A DNA stretch of 64,000 nt from Gemmatimonadota bacterium (GCA_029262195.1 JAJCZX010000006.1:28633-92632), one strand, 5' to 3'; positions 9,766-19,316 are shown, counted from the first letter of the stretch. Notes: a model not told the origin generated them from the sequence alone. Numbers and translations: made by a program.

Positions 9766-10329
9766 ATGATAAGAATAGGCGATAAACTCCCCGGGTTCAG
9801 CCTGGAAGCGTATCAAAACGGTGAGTTCAAGACGATTACCGACAAATCCCTTCGCGGCAAATGGGTGGTGATTGCGGCGTATCCCGCTGATTTCACGTTC
9901 ATCTGTCCCACCGAACTTGAAGACCTGGCTAAGTTATACAAAAAATTCCAGGCCGAAGGTGCCGAGGTTCTGGGCCTCAGCACAGACACTCATTTCACCC
10001 ACAAGGCATGGCACGATTCATCACCGTCTATCGGCCAGATCACTTACCCGATGCTCGCCGACCCGACTGGCAAGCTTTGCAAGAAACTCGGGACGTACAT
10101 AAAGGATGAGGGCCTTTCCTTGAGAGGCACGTTCATCTTCAACACTGATGGCGAATTGACGTCAATGGAGATTCACGACAATTCAATTGGTCGAAACGCG
10201 CAAGAAATTCTTCGCAAACTCCAGGCATCTATCTTCGTGAGCGAACATGACGGTGAAGTCTGCCCGGCCAACTGGACCCCCGGCAGCGACACATTGAAGC
10301 CCGGAATCGAACTTGTAGGTAAGATCTAA
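9766..10329 (+). CDS. ahpC: Alkyl hydroperoxide reductase C / 2-Cys peroxiredoxin
   Basis: 187 residues, the normal AhpC length. Peroxidatic Cys47 lies in DFTFICPTEL and resolving Cys166 in GEVCPANW, with the C-terminal extension ending in GIELVGKI. It reduces hydrogen peroxide and organic peroxides in the cytoplasm. The start at ATG 9766 has TGAGGAAC just upstream. No ahpF or oxyR is nearby, so the electron donor must be encoded elsewhere. A strong hairpin separates it from ackA on the same strand. Confidence 0.95.
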   Translation: MIRIGDKLPGFSLEAYQNGEFKTITDKSLRGKWVVIAAYPADFTFICPTELEDLAKLYKKFQAEGAEVLGLSTDTHFTHKAWHDSSPSIGQITYPMLADPTGKLCKKLGTYIKDEGLSLRGTFIFNTDGELTSMEIHDNSIGRNAQEILRKLQASIFVSEHDGEVCPANWTPGSDTLKPGIELVGKI

Positions 10330-10341
10330 GAAAGAGAGAGC

Positions 10342-10373
10342 GGAAACCCGGCCTCTGATGGGGCCGGGTTCCC
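10342..10373 (+). terminator. Hairpin between ahpC and ackA
   Basis: GGAAACCCGGCC pairs with GGCCGGGTTCCC across a 7-9 base loop, 12 bases after the ahpC stop. There is no T-run after it, so it may be an mRNA-stabilising or attenuating stem rather than a full intrinsic terminator. It sits just ahead of the ackA start. Confidence 0.55.
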
Positions 10374-10382
10374 AACCACCTC

Positions 10383-11627
10383 ATGAACGTCCTTGTCCTC
10401 AACTGCGGTTCTTCGTCGGTCAAATTCCAGATAGTGGACACCGACCTCGAACGGATAGAAGCAGACAGCGACTCTTGCCTCGCCAGCGGGATAGTCGAGC
10501 GAATTGGCGGTCAGGCTCTCACCACATTTCAGGCTACCGGGCACCCCAGAGACCGTCACGCCGAACCCCTGCGCGATCAACGCGCCGCGATCGATGTGAT
10601 CCTGAGATGGGTTATTTCCCACGCATCCAGAATCGATCACATATCTTCTCTGGCGGATATCCACGCAGTAGGACACCGCGTTGTCCACGGCGGAGAAGAG
10701 TTCCAAAAATCAGTTTTGATTGACGACGAGGTGCTCCACGGGATAGCGGACTGCATTGACCTTGCTCCGTTGCACAATCCTGCAAACATCAAGGGGATCA
10801 AAGCCACCACCGAACTTCTGGGATCCGGGATCCCCCAGGTTGCGGTATTTGACACGTCTTTTCATTCAACTATGCCGGAAAGTTCGTACCTGTACGGAAT
10901 ACCCTACCAACTCTATCGCCGCCACAAGATCAGAAGGTACGGGTTCCACGGGACATCGCACAGGTACCTCTCCTACCGATACCGACAGATCACGGATCAG
11001 CCACTGGACGACATCAACATCATTACGCTCCATCTTGGGAACGGTTGTTCGGCCTGTGCGATCGTCAACGGAAAGTCGTATACGACGTCGATGGGCTTCA
11101 CGCCCCTTCAAGGTCTGGTTATGGGCACCCGTTCCGGGGACATTGACCCATCATTAATTGAGTTTTTGATGATAAAGGAAGGCCTGAGCATATCCGAGGT
11201 AGACACCATGCTCAATAAACAATCAGGCCTCCTGGGGATCTCCGGCCTCACCGGCGACATGCGCGAACTACTTGAAGAAGAAGCCGAGAACGGCGATCGG
11301 CGCGCTCGCCTGGCAATCGACATTTTCAGTCGTCGCGTAAAACAGTACATCGGAGCCTACCTGGCCGAAATGGAGAATGGCACCGAATCCATAGTCTTTA
11401 GCGGTGGCATCGGTGTGAACTCCCCCGCAATTCGCTCGCGAATCTGTGGAAGTCTAACTTCCTGTGGGATCAAGTTGGATGAGGCCAAGAACCAGGTCGT
11501 CGATGAGGTTATGAAGATCAGCACTGACGATTCACGAATAGCTGTTTACGTCATTCCGACCAATGAAGAATTGCTAATTGCGAGGGACACATATCGCGTT
11601 GTAGCAAATGTTCCGAGGAGGTGGTGA
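10383..11627 (+). CDS. ackA: Acetate kinase
   Basis: 414 residues. ASKHA-fold motifs are present: LNCGSSSVKF at the N-terminus, VGHRVVHGGE, HLGNGCSACAI with the following GFTPLQGLVMGTRSGDIDP, and FSGGIGVNS near the C-terminus. It converts acetyl phosphate + ADP to acetate + ATP, or the reverse, in the cytoplasm. No phosphotransacetylase gene is in the window. Together with the ADP-forming acyl-CoA synthetase it gives two routes for acetate handling. The start at ATG 10383 has only a weak ribosome-binding site. Confidence 0.94.
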   Translation: MNVLVLNCGSSSVKFQIVDTDLERIEADSDSCLASGIVERIGGQALTTFQATGHPRDRHAEPLRDQRAAIDVILRWVISHASRIDHISSLADIHAVGHRVVHGGEEFQKSVLIDDEVLHGIADCIDLAPLHNPANIKGIKATTELLGSGIPQVAVFDTSFHSTMPESSYLYGIPYQLYRRHKIRRYGFHGTSHRYLSYRYRQITDQPLDDINIITLHLGNGCSACAIVNGKSYTTSMGFTPLQGLVMGTRSGDIDPSLIEFLMIKEGLSISEVDTMLNKQSGLLGISGLTGDMRELLEEEAENGDRRARLAIDIFSRRVKQYIGAYLAEMENGTESIVFSGGIGVNSPAIRSRICGSLTSCGIKLDEAKNQVVDEVMKISTDDSRIAVYVIPTNEELLIARDTYRVVANVPRRW

Positions 11628-11687
11628 GAAAGGGTGAAAACAACCGGATTCAACGTTCAGTCGTTTAACCGTTCGGTCGTTGGCCAC

Positions 11688-12299
11688 TCAGAATCTCAAT
11701 CGCTGCTCCTGGGTATCTCCTGAAGCGAAGTAGAAGGAGTGTTCTCTCTCGGTACCAGTGTGCAAGACCTTCAAAATATTCCGTTGATCTGAGAAAGTCT
11801 CGAAGAACATCGCGTTATTGACTCCTATTTCTTCGATTGGAGCAGTCGCATTAAACTCGAGCATATACCACCACACGTCCTCGACTCCGCCGTCCGCCCG
11901 CATTTGCTCTTCACCGCTGGAGAGAATTTGCGCTTGCATCCTTGTGCCCTCTGATCGCAACAAAAACATGTCGTTGAAATAACTCTCGAAAACAGAATCA
12001 ATCGCGGCGCTGGCGATCATTTCCAGAGCATCCGATTGAGCGTATGTTCGCAGCACCAGTGCGAGGTCGTCCTTGAACATGCGGACCCGCACGATGGCAG
12101 CGTCATCTTCGACGACCATCCTGCCGAAGATCACATGGCTATCATGCGGAACAGAGTGAGCGGCTCCTCTTCTCTCGGGTACCGAGACCGTCGAGAATAG
12201 GAGCCCGCTCAAAATCAGCAATGACTTCACAAGGGTCGAATTCCCGGCACTACGAAGTGGCTGCTTCCCACGTATTGTTCTCCGTATCGACATCGGCAA
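11688..12299 (-). CDS. DUF6702-type exported protein
   Basis: Up to 203 residues. A hydrophobic signal-like segment (SLLILSGLLFSTVSV) is followed by a mature part beginning AHSVPHDSHVIFGRM and containing a MFKDDLALVLRTY stretch. This matches my recollection of DUF6702 proteins, which start with a His-containing mature end and a beta-rich body; function is unknown. The longest frame overlaps the upstream M1 gene by 50 bp. GTG 12230, about 20 bp after that stop, gives a cleaner signal peptide and is an alternative start. It is the last gene of the hupE-M1-DUF6702 group. Confidence 0.65.
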   Translation of the reverse strand: MPMSIRRTIRGKQPLRSAGNSTLVKSLLILSGLLFSTVSVPERRGAAHSVPHDSHVIFGRMVVEDDAAIVRVRMFKDDLALVLRTYAQSDALEMIASAAIDSVFESYFNDMFLLRSEGTRMQAQILSSGEEQMRADGGVEDVWWYMLEFNATAPIEEIGVNNAMFFETFSDQRNILKVLHTGTEREHSFYFASGDTQEQRLRF

Positions 12300-14304
12300 A
12301 GACTTCGTCCGGATCGATAACCACTTTCACGACATTCCCGTCGTCGAAGAATCCGTGCGTGAAGGTCAACTCGTTTCGTCGCCAGATATCAACCGGCAGG
12401 TTAATCCTCCTGGTCCTACCATCGTCATACGTGAGTTCGATCTGGACAGGCATAACGAGGCCACCTTCGTTATCGATTTGGATCCGATAGTAATTACGTC
12501 CCCGCTCGTAGTCACCCATCAATTCCTGAGCATCCTGGACGGTCACGCTCGCCAGATTCTGATCGTTTGTATAGGTGGTGTAAAACCAACCCCTCCAGAA
12601 CCAGGCAAGGTATTCCCCGGCACCCTCCTCAATCGACCTGAAGAAATCAAACGGCTGTGGATGTTTAAACGCCCAGCTCTCAGAGTACTCACGAAACGCC
12701 TGATCAAACGCCTCAGGGCCGAGCACCTGCTCGCGGAGCATCACAAGGCCGGCGGCCGGTTTCGCATAGCCATTGTTTCCGAATTGCGCCTGAATAAGAT
12801 CAGATTGCGTCATCAGAGGAACCTGATTTTCACTCCTCATGTAGTTGACGATTTGGTTCGCCGGGCCACGGCTACTGGGGTAATCAGAATCCCAATCCTG
12901 CTCGGCGTAGTATTGAAGGAACGTGTTAATGCCTTCGTCCATCCAGGTCCATTTACGTTCGTCCGAAGCGACGATCATCGGAAACCAGTTGTGTCCTACT
13001 TCATGAATAGTCACCGAAATAAGCGCGTGAGCAAGCTGGGTACTGTAGCTACCGTCGGGTTGCGGCCGAGCACCGCAAAAGGCGATCATCGGGTATTCCA
13101 TCCCGAAGACTGGACCGTGGACGTTGACGGCCTTCGCATAAGGATACTTCAGCGACATCCGTCCGTACGTTTCAAGAGTTTGAGCAATTGCCTTTGTAGA
13201 AACCGAATCCCACAGAGGCATCGCATCTCGGGGATAAAGTGAGTGCAACGCGATCGGGTCATCGCCCGGCTCGTAGCGGAAACCCGCCGCATCCCACACG
13301 TAGGTTTCCGAAGACACCCACGCGAAATCACGAACGTTTTCGGCTACGAATCGCCAGGTCAGAGTACCTTGGTTTGTAGGACGGGTATCCCGGGTCTGAA
13401 CTTCGTCGGGCTCAATGATGAATACAGGTTCGGTGCTTTCCATCGCCCGATCGAGTCGACTACGTTGTTCGCGGGTCAAAACGTCCTGCGGGTTTTGCAG
13501 GATCCCAGTACCATCAACAATGTGAGAGTAAGGCACTGTGATGCGTACGTCGTAATCGCCAAATTCGAGATAAAACTCGCCCTGCCCGAGGAATTGGTCA
13601 GTCTGCCAGCCATTAATGTCGTCATAAACAGACAGCCGAGGGAACCACTGGGCTACCTCGTACAGCCACCCGTCGGAGACCAGTTCTTTGGCGCCGCGGC
13701 CAAATTGCGGGATCCGAAAATCCCAATCAATCTCGAGTTCCACCGAAGCGCCGGGCTCAACCGGTTCAAGGAGGTTGACCCTCATTTCGGTACCGCGAAT
13801 CATGTATTCTGCGTCAACCAGATCCCCGTCGCTGTCAACAAGTTGAACGCGATGAATATTGTGCCCCCCGTCGAACTGCGGCCGGGCGAAGAAACGACGG
13901 GCCTGGGGACTCATCTGTGGGGGCAATGCCCTCGCCACCTGGTAACTGCGGCTGTGTTCAATAGACCTTACGTTTTGGTCCAATTGTATCCAGAGGTACC
14001 CGAGGCGATCCGGCGAATTGTTGTGGTATGTGATACGCTCAGACCCCCTGATTGCCTGTTCGAGCGTATCCAGTTCGGCATCAATGGAATAATCGACCTT
14101 CTGTTGCCAGTAGTCCGTCCCTGGCATTCCACCAGCATTGCGGACTCCGGTCGGATCCGGCATTTCGATGGGCCGGAAAATGGATTGGTTAGTTCGTGGG
14201 TCCTCCTCGGCATTAATCCACTGCTGGGCCGCAACGCCACGAACGCTACCCAGCAGTGCAACGCCGGCAATCACCAGACGCGTCGGAAAGCGAAAATATC
14301 GCAT
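12250..14304 (-). CDS. Exported M1-family zinc metallopeptidase (second paralog)
   Basis: 684 residues from ATG 14304. The signal peptide ends near GVAAQQ. GMEYPM and HEVGHNWFP (434-438), with Glu457 in WMDEG, form the M1 zinc site. ATG 14304 has GGGAGAC 8 bases upstream. ATG 14340 overlaps the hupE stop as ATGA and would add 12 residues, so translational coupling from that start is possible. The protein is similar in layout to the M1 peptidase at 5.5-7.4 kb. With HupE and a DUF6702 protein it forms a three-gene operon, which hints at a shared envelope role. Confidence 0.9.
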   Translation of the reverse strand: MRYFRFPTRLVIAGVALLGSVRGVAAQQWINAEEDPRTNQSIFRPIEMPDPTGVRNAGGMPGTDYWQQKVDYSIDAELDTLEQAIRGSERITYHNNSPDRLGYLWIQLDQNVRSIEHSRSYQVARALPPQMSPQARRFFARPQFDGGHNIHRVQLVDSDGDLVDAEYMIRGTEMRVNLLEPVEPGASVELEIDWDFRIPQFGRGAKELVSDGWLYEVAQWFPRLSVYDDINGWQTDQFLGQGEFYLEFGDYDVRITVPYSHIVDGTGILQNPQDVLTREQRSRLDRAMESTEPVFIIEPDEVQTRDTRPTNQGTLTWRFVAENVRDFAWVSSETYVWDAAGFRYEPGDDPIALHSLYPRDAMPLWDSVSTKAIAQTLETYGRMSLKYPYAKAVNVHGPVFGMEYPMIAFCGARPQPDGSYSTQLAHALISVTIHEVGHNWFPMIVASDERKWTWMDEGINTFLQYYAEQDWDSDYPSSRGPANQIVNYMRSENQVPLMTQSDLIQAQFGNNGYAKPAAGLVMLREQVLGPEAFDQAFREYSESWAFKHPQPFDFFRSIEEGAGEYLAWFWRGWFYTTYTNDQNLASVTVQDAQELMGDYERGRNYYRIQIDNEGGLVMPVQIELTYDDGRTRRINLPVDIWRRNELTFTHGFFDDGNVVKVVIDPDEVFADVDTENNTWEAATS

Positions 14305-14336
14305 TTTCAAAGTCTCCCATTTTTCAATATTTATGG

Positions 14337-14957
14337 TCATGTCGACCCAACCAGGCGGTCGATCATCAACGCGATCGAAACAAGGGCCGTGACCCCGGAA
14401 AGCGTAATTGTCCAGATCCCGCGCCTGCCATGAACCAGGCGGGTGACCAGGCTCCCTACCCCGAGAACCGCCAACACAATCACCAGCTGGCCCAATTCTA
14501 ACCCGACATTGAACGCAAAGAGCGGAAAGACCACTCCCTCCTCGCCCCCAAGCGCCGCCCTCAAGAAATTGGAGAAGCCCATGCCGTGGATCAATCCAAA
14601 AACCGAGGCGGCGCCATACCGACCCCTCCCAACCCAGTCTTTCGCCTGCTCACTCTTTTCTCCGCCGATGTCTGCCCGAGCGGCAACGGCGATGTTCATA
14701 ATACTGGTGATTAGTATCGTCAACGGAATCAAAAACTCGACCAACCCGGACGATACCCTGACCAAATCCAGGGTCGCCAGCCCTAACGTCAACGAATGAC
14801 CAACCGTAAACGCCGTTACCAGCCACAACAATCTCCGCCACTCTGAGTACCCGTAGGCCGCAGTAAGCGCTCCCACAAAAAGCAGGTGGTCGTAACCCTG
14901 AATATCCGTGATATGTTCAAACCCGAGCCGTAGATAGACAGAAAATTCAGAAATCAT
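14337..14957 (-). CDS. HupE/UreJ-type membrane protein
   Basis: 206 residues with about six hydrophobic segments. The family signatures are visible: GFEHITDIQGYDHLLF near the N-terminus, VTAFTVGHSLTL, and GLIHGMGFSNFL in the second half, each carrying the conserved histidines thought to bind metal. HupE/UreJ proteins are known or presumed nickel/cobalt permeases, but this short class is usually found with peptidases and DUF6702 rather than with hydrogenase or urease. No such metalloenzyme is near. Metal supply to, or assembly of, the downstream M1 enzyme is a guess. Confidence 0.75.
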   Translation of the reverse strand: MISEFSVYLRLGFEHITDIQGYDHLLFVGALTAAYGYSEWRRLLWLVTAFTVGHSLTLGLATLDLVRVSSGLVEFLIPLTILITSIMNIAVAARADIGGEKSEQAKDWVGRGRYGAASVFGLIHGMGFSNFLRAALGGEEGVVFPLFAFNVGLELGQLVIVLAVLGVGSLVTRLVHGRRGIWTITLSGVTALVSIALMIDRLVGST

Positions 14958-15166
14958 TTCCCTGGTTTACATGCCGGGGTAGACAACAGTTCCTCGGATA
15001 ATTCTCGAGCCCTGTTAAGGAAGGAAGCTCTGCGAAGTGATGGGTCAACTGGTGTTAAGGCATCTTAATGTAGGATTGAGAAAAGAGGGAGGTCAGTACG
15101 GTCAGAAACAATCTACGAGACGGTTAAGTAAGGATAGTGGAGGCCCTGCTCCCTGCTCTGACGTTC

Positions 15167-15271
15167 CTAAATCCATTCGTCACTCGTGTCCATCAGGGAT
15201 GTGAGTTCCTCGTTCGGAACCACGCGAGGAGGAAGGTACTTGCCTATTCCAGCAATCCTGCAGCAAGCCAT
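15167..15271 (-). pseudogene. 5' fragment of fabH (beta-ketoacyl-ACP synthase III)
   Basis: ATG 15271 opens a 34-residue frame reading [17 protein letters not shown] then [10 protein letters not shown], followed at once by TAG 15167-15169. That is the conserved N-terminus of FabH-type ketoacyl-ACP synthase III; the remaining roughly 300 residues are missing. It begins 28 bp after preA on the same strand, so an intact fabH-like gene probably once followed the pyrimidine operon and was lost by deletion. The rest of the 14958-15298 interval (about 340 bp) shows no gene; it should hold the hupE promoter. Confidence 0.75.
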
Positions 15272-15298
15272 AAATGTCTCCGAAGGTGTTTGTTACTT

Positions 15299-16657
15299 CT
15301 AACTTCTGGGCGGCAAATCCTTGATTCCTCCGGGAATCTCCGCACCACCTGACGCCACCCTTTCGTTCCACGTCTCCTTTTCCGGATAACGTCGGCGTTC
15401 AGCCATCGTGATACACCCGTCGACAGGGCAAACCAGAGAGCACAGGTTGCAGCCTACGCACTCGGTTTCATCCACCCATGGGACCCGGTACGGTTCAGCC
15501 GCGGATCTTGATGCCCTGGTAGCTGCAATTTCAGCCATTGGAGCCACATGCCCTGGAACGGCCGCGACACCAGGTTGATGGATACACTGATGAGCACCAT
15601 CGTGACAGGCAACGACGCACAATTGACAGCCAATACAACTGTTGTCATCAATCTCGGCAACGACGTGGTAGTTCAGGTCCAACTCGCCCCATTCCTTGAA
15701 CCCCGGCACCGCCTTACCAACAAGTTCATTCACGGATTTCATTTTCTTTTCAGCGAGATAGTTGTCGAGCCCGTCGATCATATCTCGAACGATTCTGAAA
15801 CCGTGATGCATCACGGCCGTCGCGACCTGAACACTTCCCGCTCCCAGCGCAATAAACTCTGCTGCGTCTCTCCAATCGGATATTCCACCGATTCCGCTGA
15901 GGGGGATGTTAATTCTCGGGTCACGGGCGAGCACACCAACCATCCGCAACGCAATGGGTTTGACCGCTGGACCACAGTACCCCCCGTGAGTGGAGCCGTC
16001 CGCAACTCGCGGGAGTGGAACCAGTAGATCAAGGTCTACTCCGATCAGACTCTGAACCGTGTTGATGAGCGAAATTGCGTCGGCGCCCGCTTTGCACGCG
16101 GCCAGGCCCGGTTCGGTAATGTCGCCGATATTGGGAGTCAGCTTTACAATCACAGGTATGGAAGCGGTTTCCATCACCCAGTGAACCAACTCCTCCAACA
16201 CCCTGGGCTCCTGCCCCACCGCGGAGCCCATGCCACGTTCACACATCCCATGAGGGCAACCGAAATTCAGCTCGAGGCCATCACATCCCGTATCTTCGGA
16301 ACGCTTGATAAGCTCATCCCACTCCTCGCGCGTTTCAACCATCAGGGAAGCGATCACCGCGTGGTCCGGGTAGCGCTTCTTAACCTCGGTCATTTCGCGG
16401 AGATTTACTTCGAGAGGCCTGTCGGTGATCAGTTCAATATTGTTTAGACCCAACATTTTCGATCCGGAGTAGTCCACCGCCCCCAACCTGCTGGACACGT
16501 TAACGATGGGATTACCCAGCGTCTTCCAAACTGCCCCGCCCCATCCTTCATCGAAGGCCCGCATTATCTGGTCACCACTGTTGGTCGGGGGCGCCGAGCC
16601 GAGCCAGAATGGATTGGGGCTTTTGATGCCAGCAAAATCAATTGAAAGGTCGGGCAC
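15299..16657 (-). CDS. preA: NAD-dependent dihydropyrimidine dehydrogenase, PreA subunit
   Basis: 452 residues. The first ~300 residues are a dihydroorotate-dehydrogenase-like FMN barrel (GLELNFGCPHGM, IPVIVKLTPN, LSGIGGI). The C-terminus carries two 4Fe-4S clusters: CIGCQLCVVACHDGAHQC and CVGCNLCSLVCPVDGC. With PreT it reduces uracil and thymine to the 5,6-dihydro forms in the cytoplasm. Its GTG start overlaps the preT stop by one base (TAGTG). It is the last gene of the pyrimidine operon; a fabH remnant follows. Confidence 0.94.
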   Translation of the reverse strand: MPDLSIDFAGIKSPNPFWLGSAPPTNSGDQIMRAFDEGWGGAVWKTLGNPIVNVSSRLGAVDYSGSKMLGLNNIELITDRPLEVNLREMTEVKKRYPDHAVIASLMVETREEWDELIKRSEDTGCDGLELNFGCPHGMCERGMGSAVGQEPRVLEELVHWVMETASIPVIVKLTPNIGDITEPGLAACKAGADAISLINTVQSLIGVDLDLLVPLPRVADGSTHGGYCGPAVKPIALRMVGVLARDPRINIPLSGIGGISDWRDAAEFIALGAGSVQVATAVMHHGFRIVRDMIDGLDNYLAEKKMKSVNELVGKAVPGFKEWGELDLNYHVVAEIDDNSCIGCQLCVVACHDGAHQCIHQPGVAAVPGHVAPMAEIAATRASRSAAEPYRVPWVDETECVGCNLCSLVCPVDGCITMAERRRYPEKETWNERVASGGAEIPGGIKDLPPRS

Positions 16658-17997
16658 TATGCAGACTCCTTCTGTTTGCCTGGAATCAGAAGCTCGTGGA
16701 TCGCCCGGGCGGCCCTCTGACCCTCGTCGACAGCGTTGACAACCTCTTTGCCTCCGTTGCAGGCGTCGCCACCGGCGAAGATGAGCCGGTTGCCCGTTAC
16801 GCCCGAAGCCGGATCGGTTACAATATGTCCTTTGCCATCCACTTCAACCGAGGGAAAGGACTCGATCAGGTCCCGCATGCGCGCCTGTCCGGTAGCAACG
16901 ACCACCAGATCAACTGGCAAGATCCCGGTGTTTTCTCCCGTCGGCTGCCCGTTGTCGGCTCGAACCAATTTCAGTGCCACGGCTTTCCCATCTTCGACGA
17001 CGACCTCTTCGACAAGGGTATCGGTTACTACTATCACTGAATCGCGTCGGGCACCCGCGAGCTCGTGTGAATACCCGGGCATCCGATCAACAGTCCGCCG
17101 ATAAAGAAGCCGCACCTCTTCAACCCCCAACTGGGCCAACTCACGAGCGGCATCCAGGGCGGTGTTTCCTCCACCGATAACTGCCGCGCTTTTGACATGG
17201 TGCACGGACATCGTGTCGCCGGTTTTTAAACCTCGTATCCACTCCACTGCGCCGATCACCCCGTCGGCATCACCGCCGCGAACTTCAAGAGAGGAATCTC
17301 CCCCCAGGCCAACACCGAGAAAAATGGCATCGTGTTTTTCAAGCAGCTCTTCAGGAGTGATGTCCTCACCGATGGCAACGCCAGTTTCGATCGACACACC
17401 GAGTGACTCGACGAATTCGGCCTCTTCGATCGCCCCGGGCGCTTGCATTTTGTACGGAGCGATCCCGGTGGCGTTCAACCCGCCTGGAATGTCCGACTTC
17501 TCATAGATCACGGCGCCGTGCCCCAAAAGTGCAAGGCGACCGGCACAGGCCAACGACGCCGGCCCAGCACCGACCAGGCCCACAGAGAAACCGGTAGGCG
17601 GTTGTTTGTCGAACGAAACATCTCCTGCTCCGTTATCAGTGGCATACCGTTGGAGCCTGCCTATTTCAATCGGTTTTCTACCCCAACCGGTGTACACACA
17701 ACTCCCCTCACACAAAACTTCCACCGGACAAACGCGAGCACAGCTTGCGCCGAGAAGATTGGCCGTAAGGATTGTGTCTGCGGCACCAACAACATTTTCG
17801 GTGGCTATTCTCCGGATGAACTCCGGGATATCAATCGAGGTCGGACAGGCAACCGTGCAGGGAGCGTCGTAACAATAGAGGCAGCGGGCGGCTTCAGATA
17901 GCGCTTCCCCAGCATCATAGGCCGGATACTTAGCTACCAGGTCGTTTTCAAGTCGGACCCGGGGGAGCTGGTATTTGTTCGACATCCCACCCGTCAC
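16657..17997 (-). CDS. preT: NAD-dependent dihydropyrimidine dehydrogenase, PreT subunit
   Basis: 446 residues. The N-terminal cysteine-rich region (CLYCYDAPCTVACP and later GASCARVCPVEVLCEGSC) binds Fe-S clusters. FAD and NAD binding domains follow (VGAGPASLACAGRLA; IGGGNTALDAARELA). It passes electrons between NAD(P)H and PreA. GTG 17997 overlaps the aminotransferase stop (GTGA) and has GGAG upstream; ATG 17985 is the alternative. Because the ygfK-like protein in the purine operon seems to lack its own flavoprotein module, PreT could also serve it; that is speculation. Confidence 0.93.
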   Translation of the reverse strand: MTGGMSNKYQLPRVRLENDLVAKYPAYDAGEALSEAARCLYCYDAPCTVACPTSIDIPEFIRRIATENVVGAADTILTANLLGASCARVCPVEVLCEGSCVYTGWGRKPIEIGRLQRYATDNGAGDVSFDKQPPTGFSVGLVGAGPASLACAGRLALLGHGAVIYEKSDIPGGLNATGIAPYKMQAPGAIEEAEFVESLGVSIETGVAIGEDITPEELLEKHDAIFLGVGLGGDSSLEVRGGDADGVIGAVEWIRGLKTGDTMSVHHVKSAAVIGGGNTALDAARELAQLGVEEVRLLYRRTVDRMPGYSHELAGARRDSVIVVTDTLVEEVVVEDGKAVALKLVRADNGQPTGENTGILPVDLVVVATGQARMRDLIESFPSVEVDGKGHIVTDPASGVTGNRLIFAGGDACNGGKEVVNAVDEGQRAARAIHELLIPGKQKESA

Positions 17998-19316
17998 GCT
18001 CGTGACATCTCCTCGAAGGATTCGACAAATATGCTCAGCGCTTCATCGATCGCGGCCTCACCGACGGTCAGGGGTGGCGCTATTCGGATGACGTTTCCAT
18101 ACAAACCACCCTTGCCTATTAGCATCCCGCGTTTCTTGGTCGCCTCAAAAAGAGCGACAGCGGCGGTCGGGTTCGGAGTCCGATCGCCGTTCGTTTCGTC
18201 TACGACCAACTCGAAAGCTTGCATCAAACCCATTCCTCTAACGTCCCCGATTACATCCGGGAACCTCGATTGGATTTCTTCCAAACCCGCCCGAAAACGT
18301 TTGCCCATTGTTTCGGCGTTCGCCGGAAGGTTTTCCTGCTCCATGACATCGAGCGTTGCGTTGGCTGCCGCGGCAGAAATCGGGTTTCCCCCGAATGTCG
18401 AAATCGTCAATTTCTTGAACGCATCAGCGATTTCAGATTTAGCTATCGTGATTCCGAGTGGCATTCCGTTGGCAACACCTTTGGCCATCGTCATGATGTC
18501 CGGTTCAACGTCCCAGTGCTCAATCCCAAACATCTTAGAACCCGTCCGACCGAACCCCGTCTGAACCTCGTCGCAGATGAAGACACCTCCGTATTTCCGA
18601 ACTATCTCAACCGCCATTTTGAAGTACTCCGGCGGCGGCGTCACGAAGCCGCCAACCCCCTGGATCGGCTCAGCCAGCATTCCGGCGATTTCCCCGCAAG
18701 TGGTGGTCTGAATCAATTCTTCAAGATCCGACGCACAGCGCACTTCACAATCGGGGTATTTCAGCCCAAACGGACAGCGGTAGCAATACGGCGCAGGCGC
18801 GTGTTTGATACCGGCCACCTGAGAAGGACCCGCCCTCCAGGGTGCGTGACCCGTGAGTCCCTGGGCCAGCATACCCCGTCCAGAGTAGCCATGCCGAAGT
18901 GCAATGATTTCAGAGGCACCTGTATAGACCTGTGCGAGGATGACAGCGGTCTCATCGGCGCTGGTACCCGAAGCCGTGAAGATGCTCTTTTGGAGATCTC
19001 CCGGTGTGATGCGAGCCAACCGTTCCGCAAGGTCTACTGTCGGTTGGGTCGGGTAGAGACTGGATACATGCCCGAGCTTGTCGATCTGATCTTTGGTGGG
19101 TCCGGTAACGCGAGGATCGCAGTGACCGATGGAAACAGTCAGGATTCCGCCGAAAAAATCGAGATAACTGTTGCCGTCAACGTCGGTTACCCTCAGGCCG
19201 TCGCCCGACTCCAGCACCAGAGGATCAGCATAGTAATTGGCTACGGCGGGCCAGAGGTATTTCTCGTGTTTGTCTTTTATCTCCTGGGCCGACGATTTCA
19301 CTTCGACTCCATTCAC
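17994..19316 (-). CDS. Class III aminotransferase, probably beta-alanine / 3-aminoisobutyrate:pyruvate (AGXT2-like)
   Basis: 440 residues. A PLP fold-type-I class III enzyme with FICDEVQTGFGRTG, then the Schiff-base lysine in MAKGVANGMPLG, and FGGNPISAAA. It most resembles AGXT2-type enzymes. In this operon the likely reaction is transamination of beta-alanine or 3-aminoisobutyrate to malonate or methylmalonate semialdehyde, feeding MmsA. It starts at GTG 19316, overlapping the hydA stop by 4 bases, and its own stop overlaps preT, so the three are translationally linked. Amino acceptor specificity is not readable from sequence. Confidence 0.88.
   Translation of the reverse strand: MNGVEVKSSAQEIKDKHEKYLWPAVANYYADPLVLESGDGLRVTDVDGNSYLDFFGGILTVSIGHCDPRVTGPTKDQIDKLGHVSSLYPTQPTVDLAERLARITPGDLQKSIFTASGTSADETAVILAQVYTGASEIIALRHGYSGRGMLAQGLTGHAPWRAGPSQVAGIKHAPAPYCYRCPFGLKYPDCEVRCASDLEELIQTTTCGEIAGMLAEPIQGVGGFVTPPPEYFKMAVEIVRKYGGVFICDEVQTGFGRTGSKMFGIEHWDVEPDIMTMAKGVANGMPLGITIAKSEIADAFKKLTISTFGGNPISAAAANATLDVMEQENLPANAETMGKRFRAGLEEIQSRFPDVIGDVRGMGLMQAFELVVDETNGDRTPNPTAAVALFEATKKRGMLIGKGGLYGNVIRIAPPLTVGEAAIDEALSIFVESFEEMSRA

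Noticed and set aside
11628..11687. Terminator between ackA and the convergent DUF6702 gene
   Set aside because: TTCAGTCGTTTAACCGTTCGGTCGTT is repetitive but does not form a convincing stem with a T-run.
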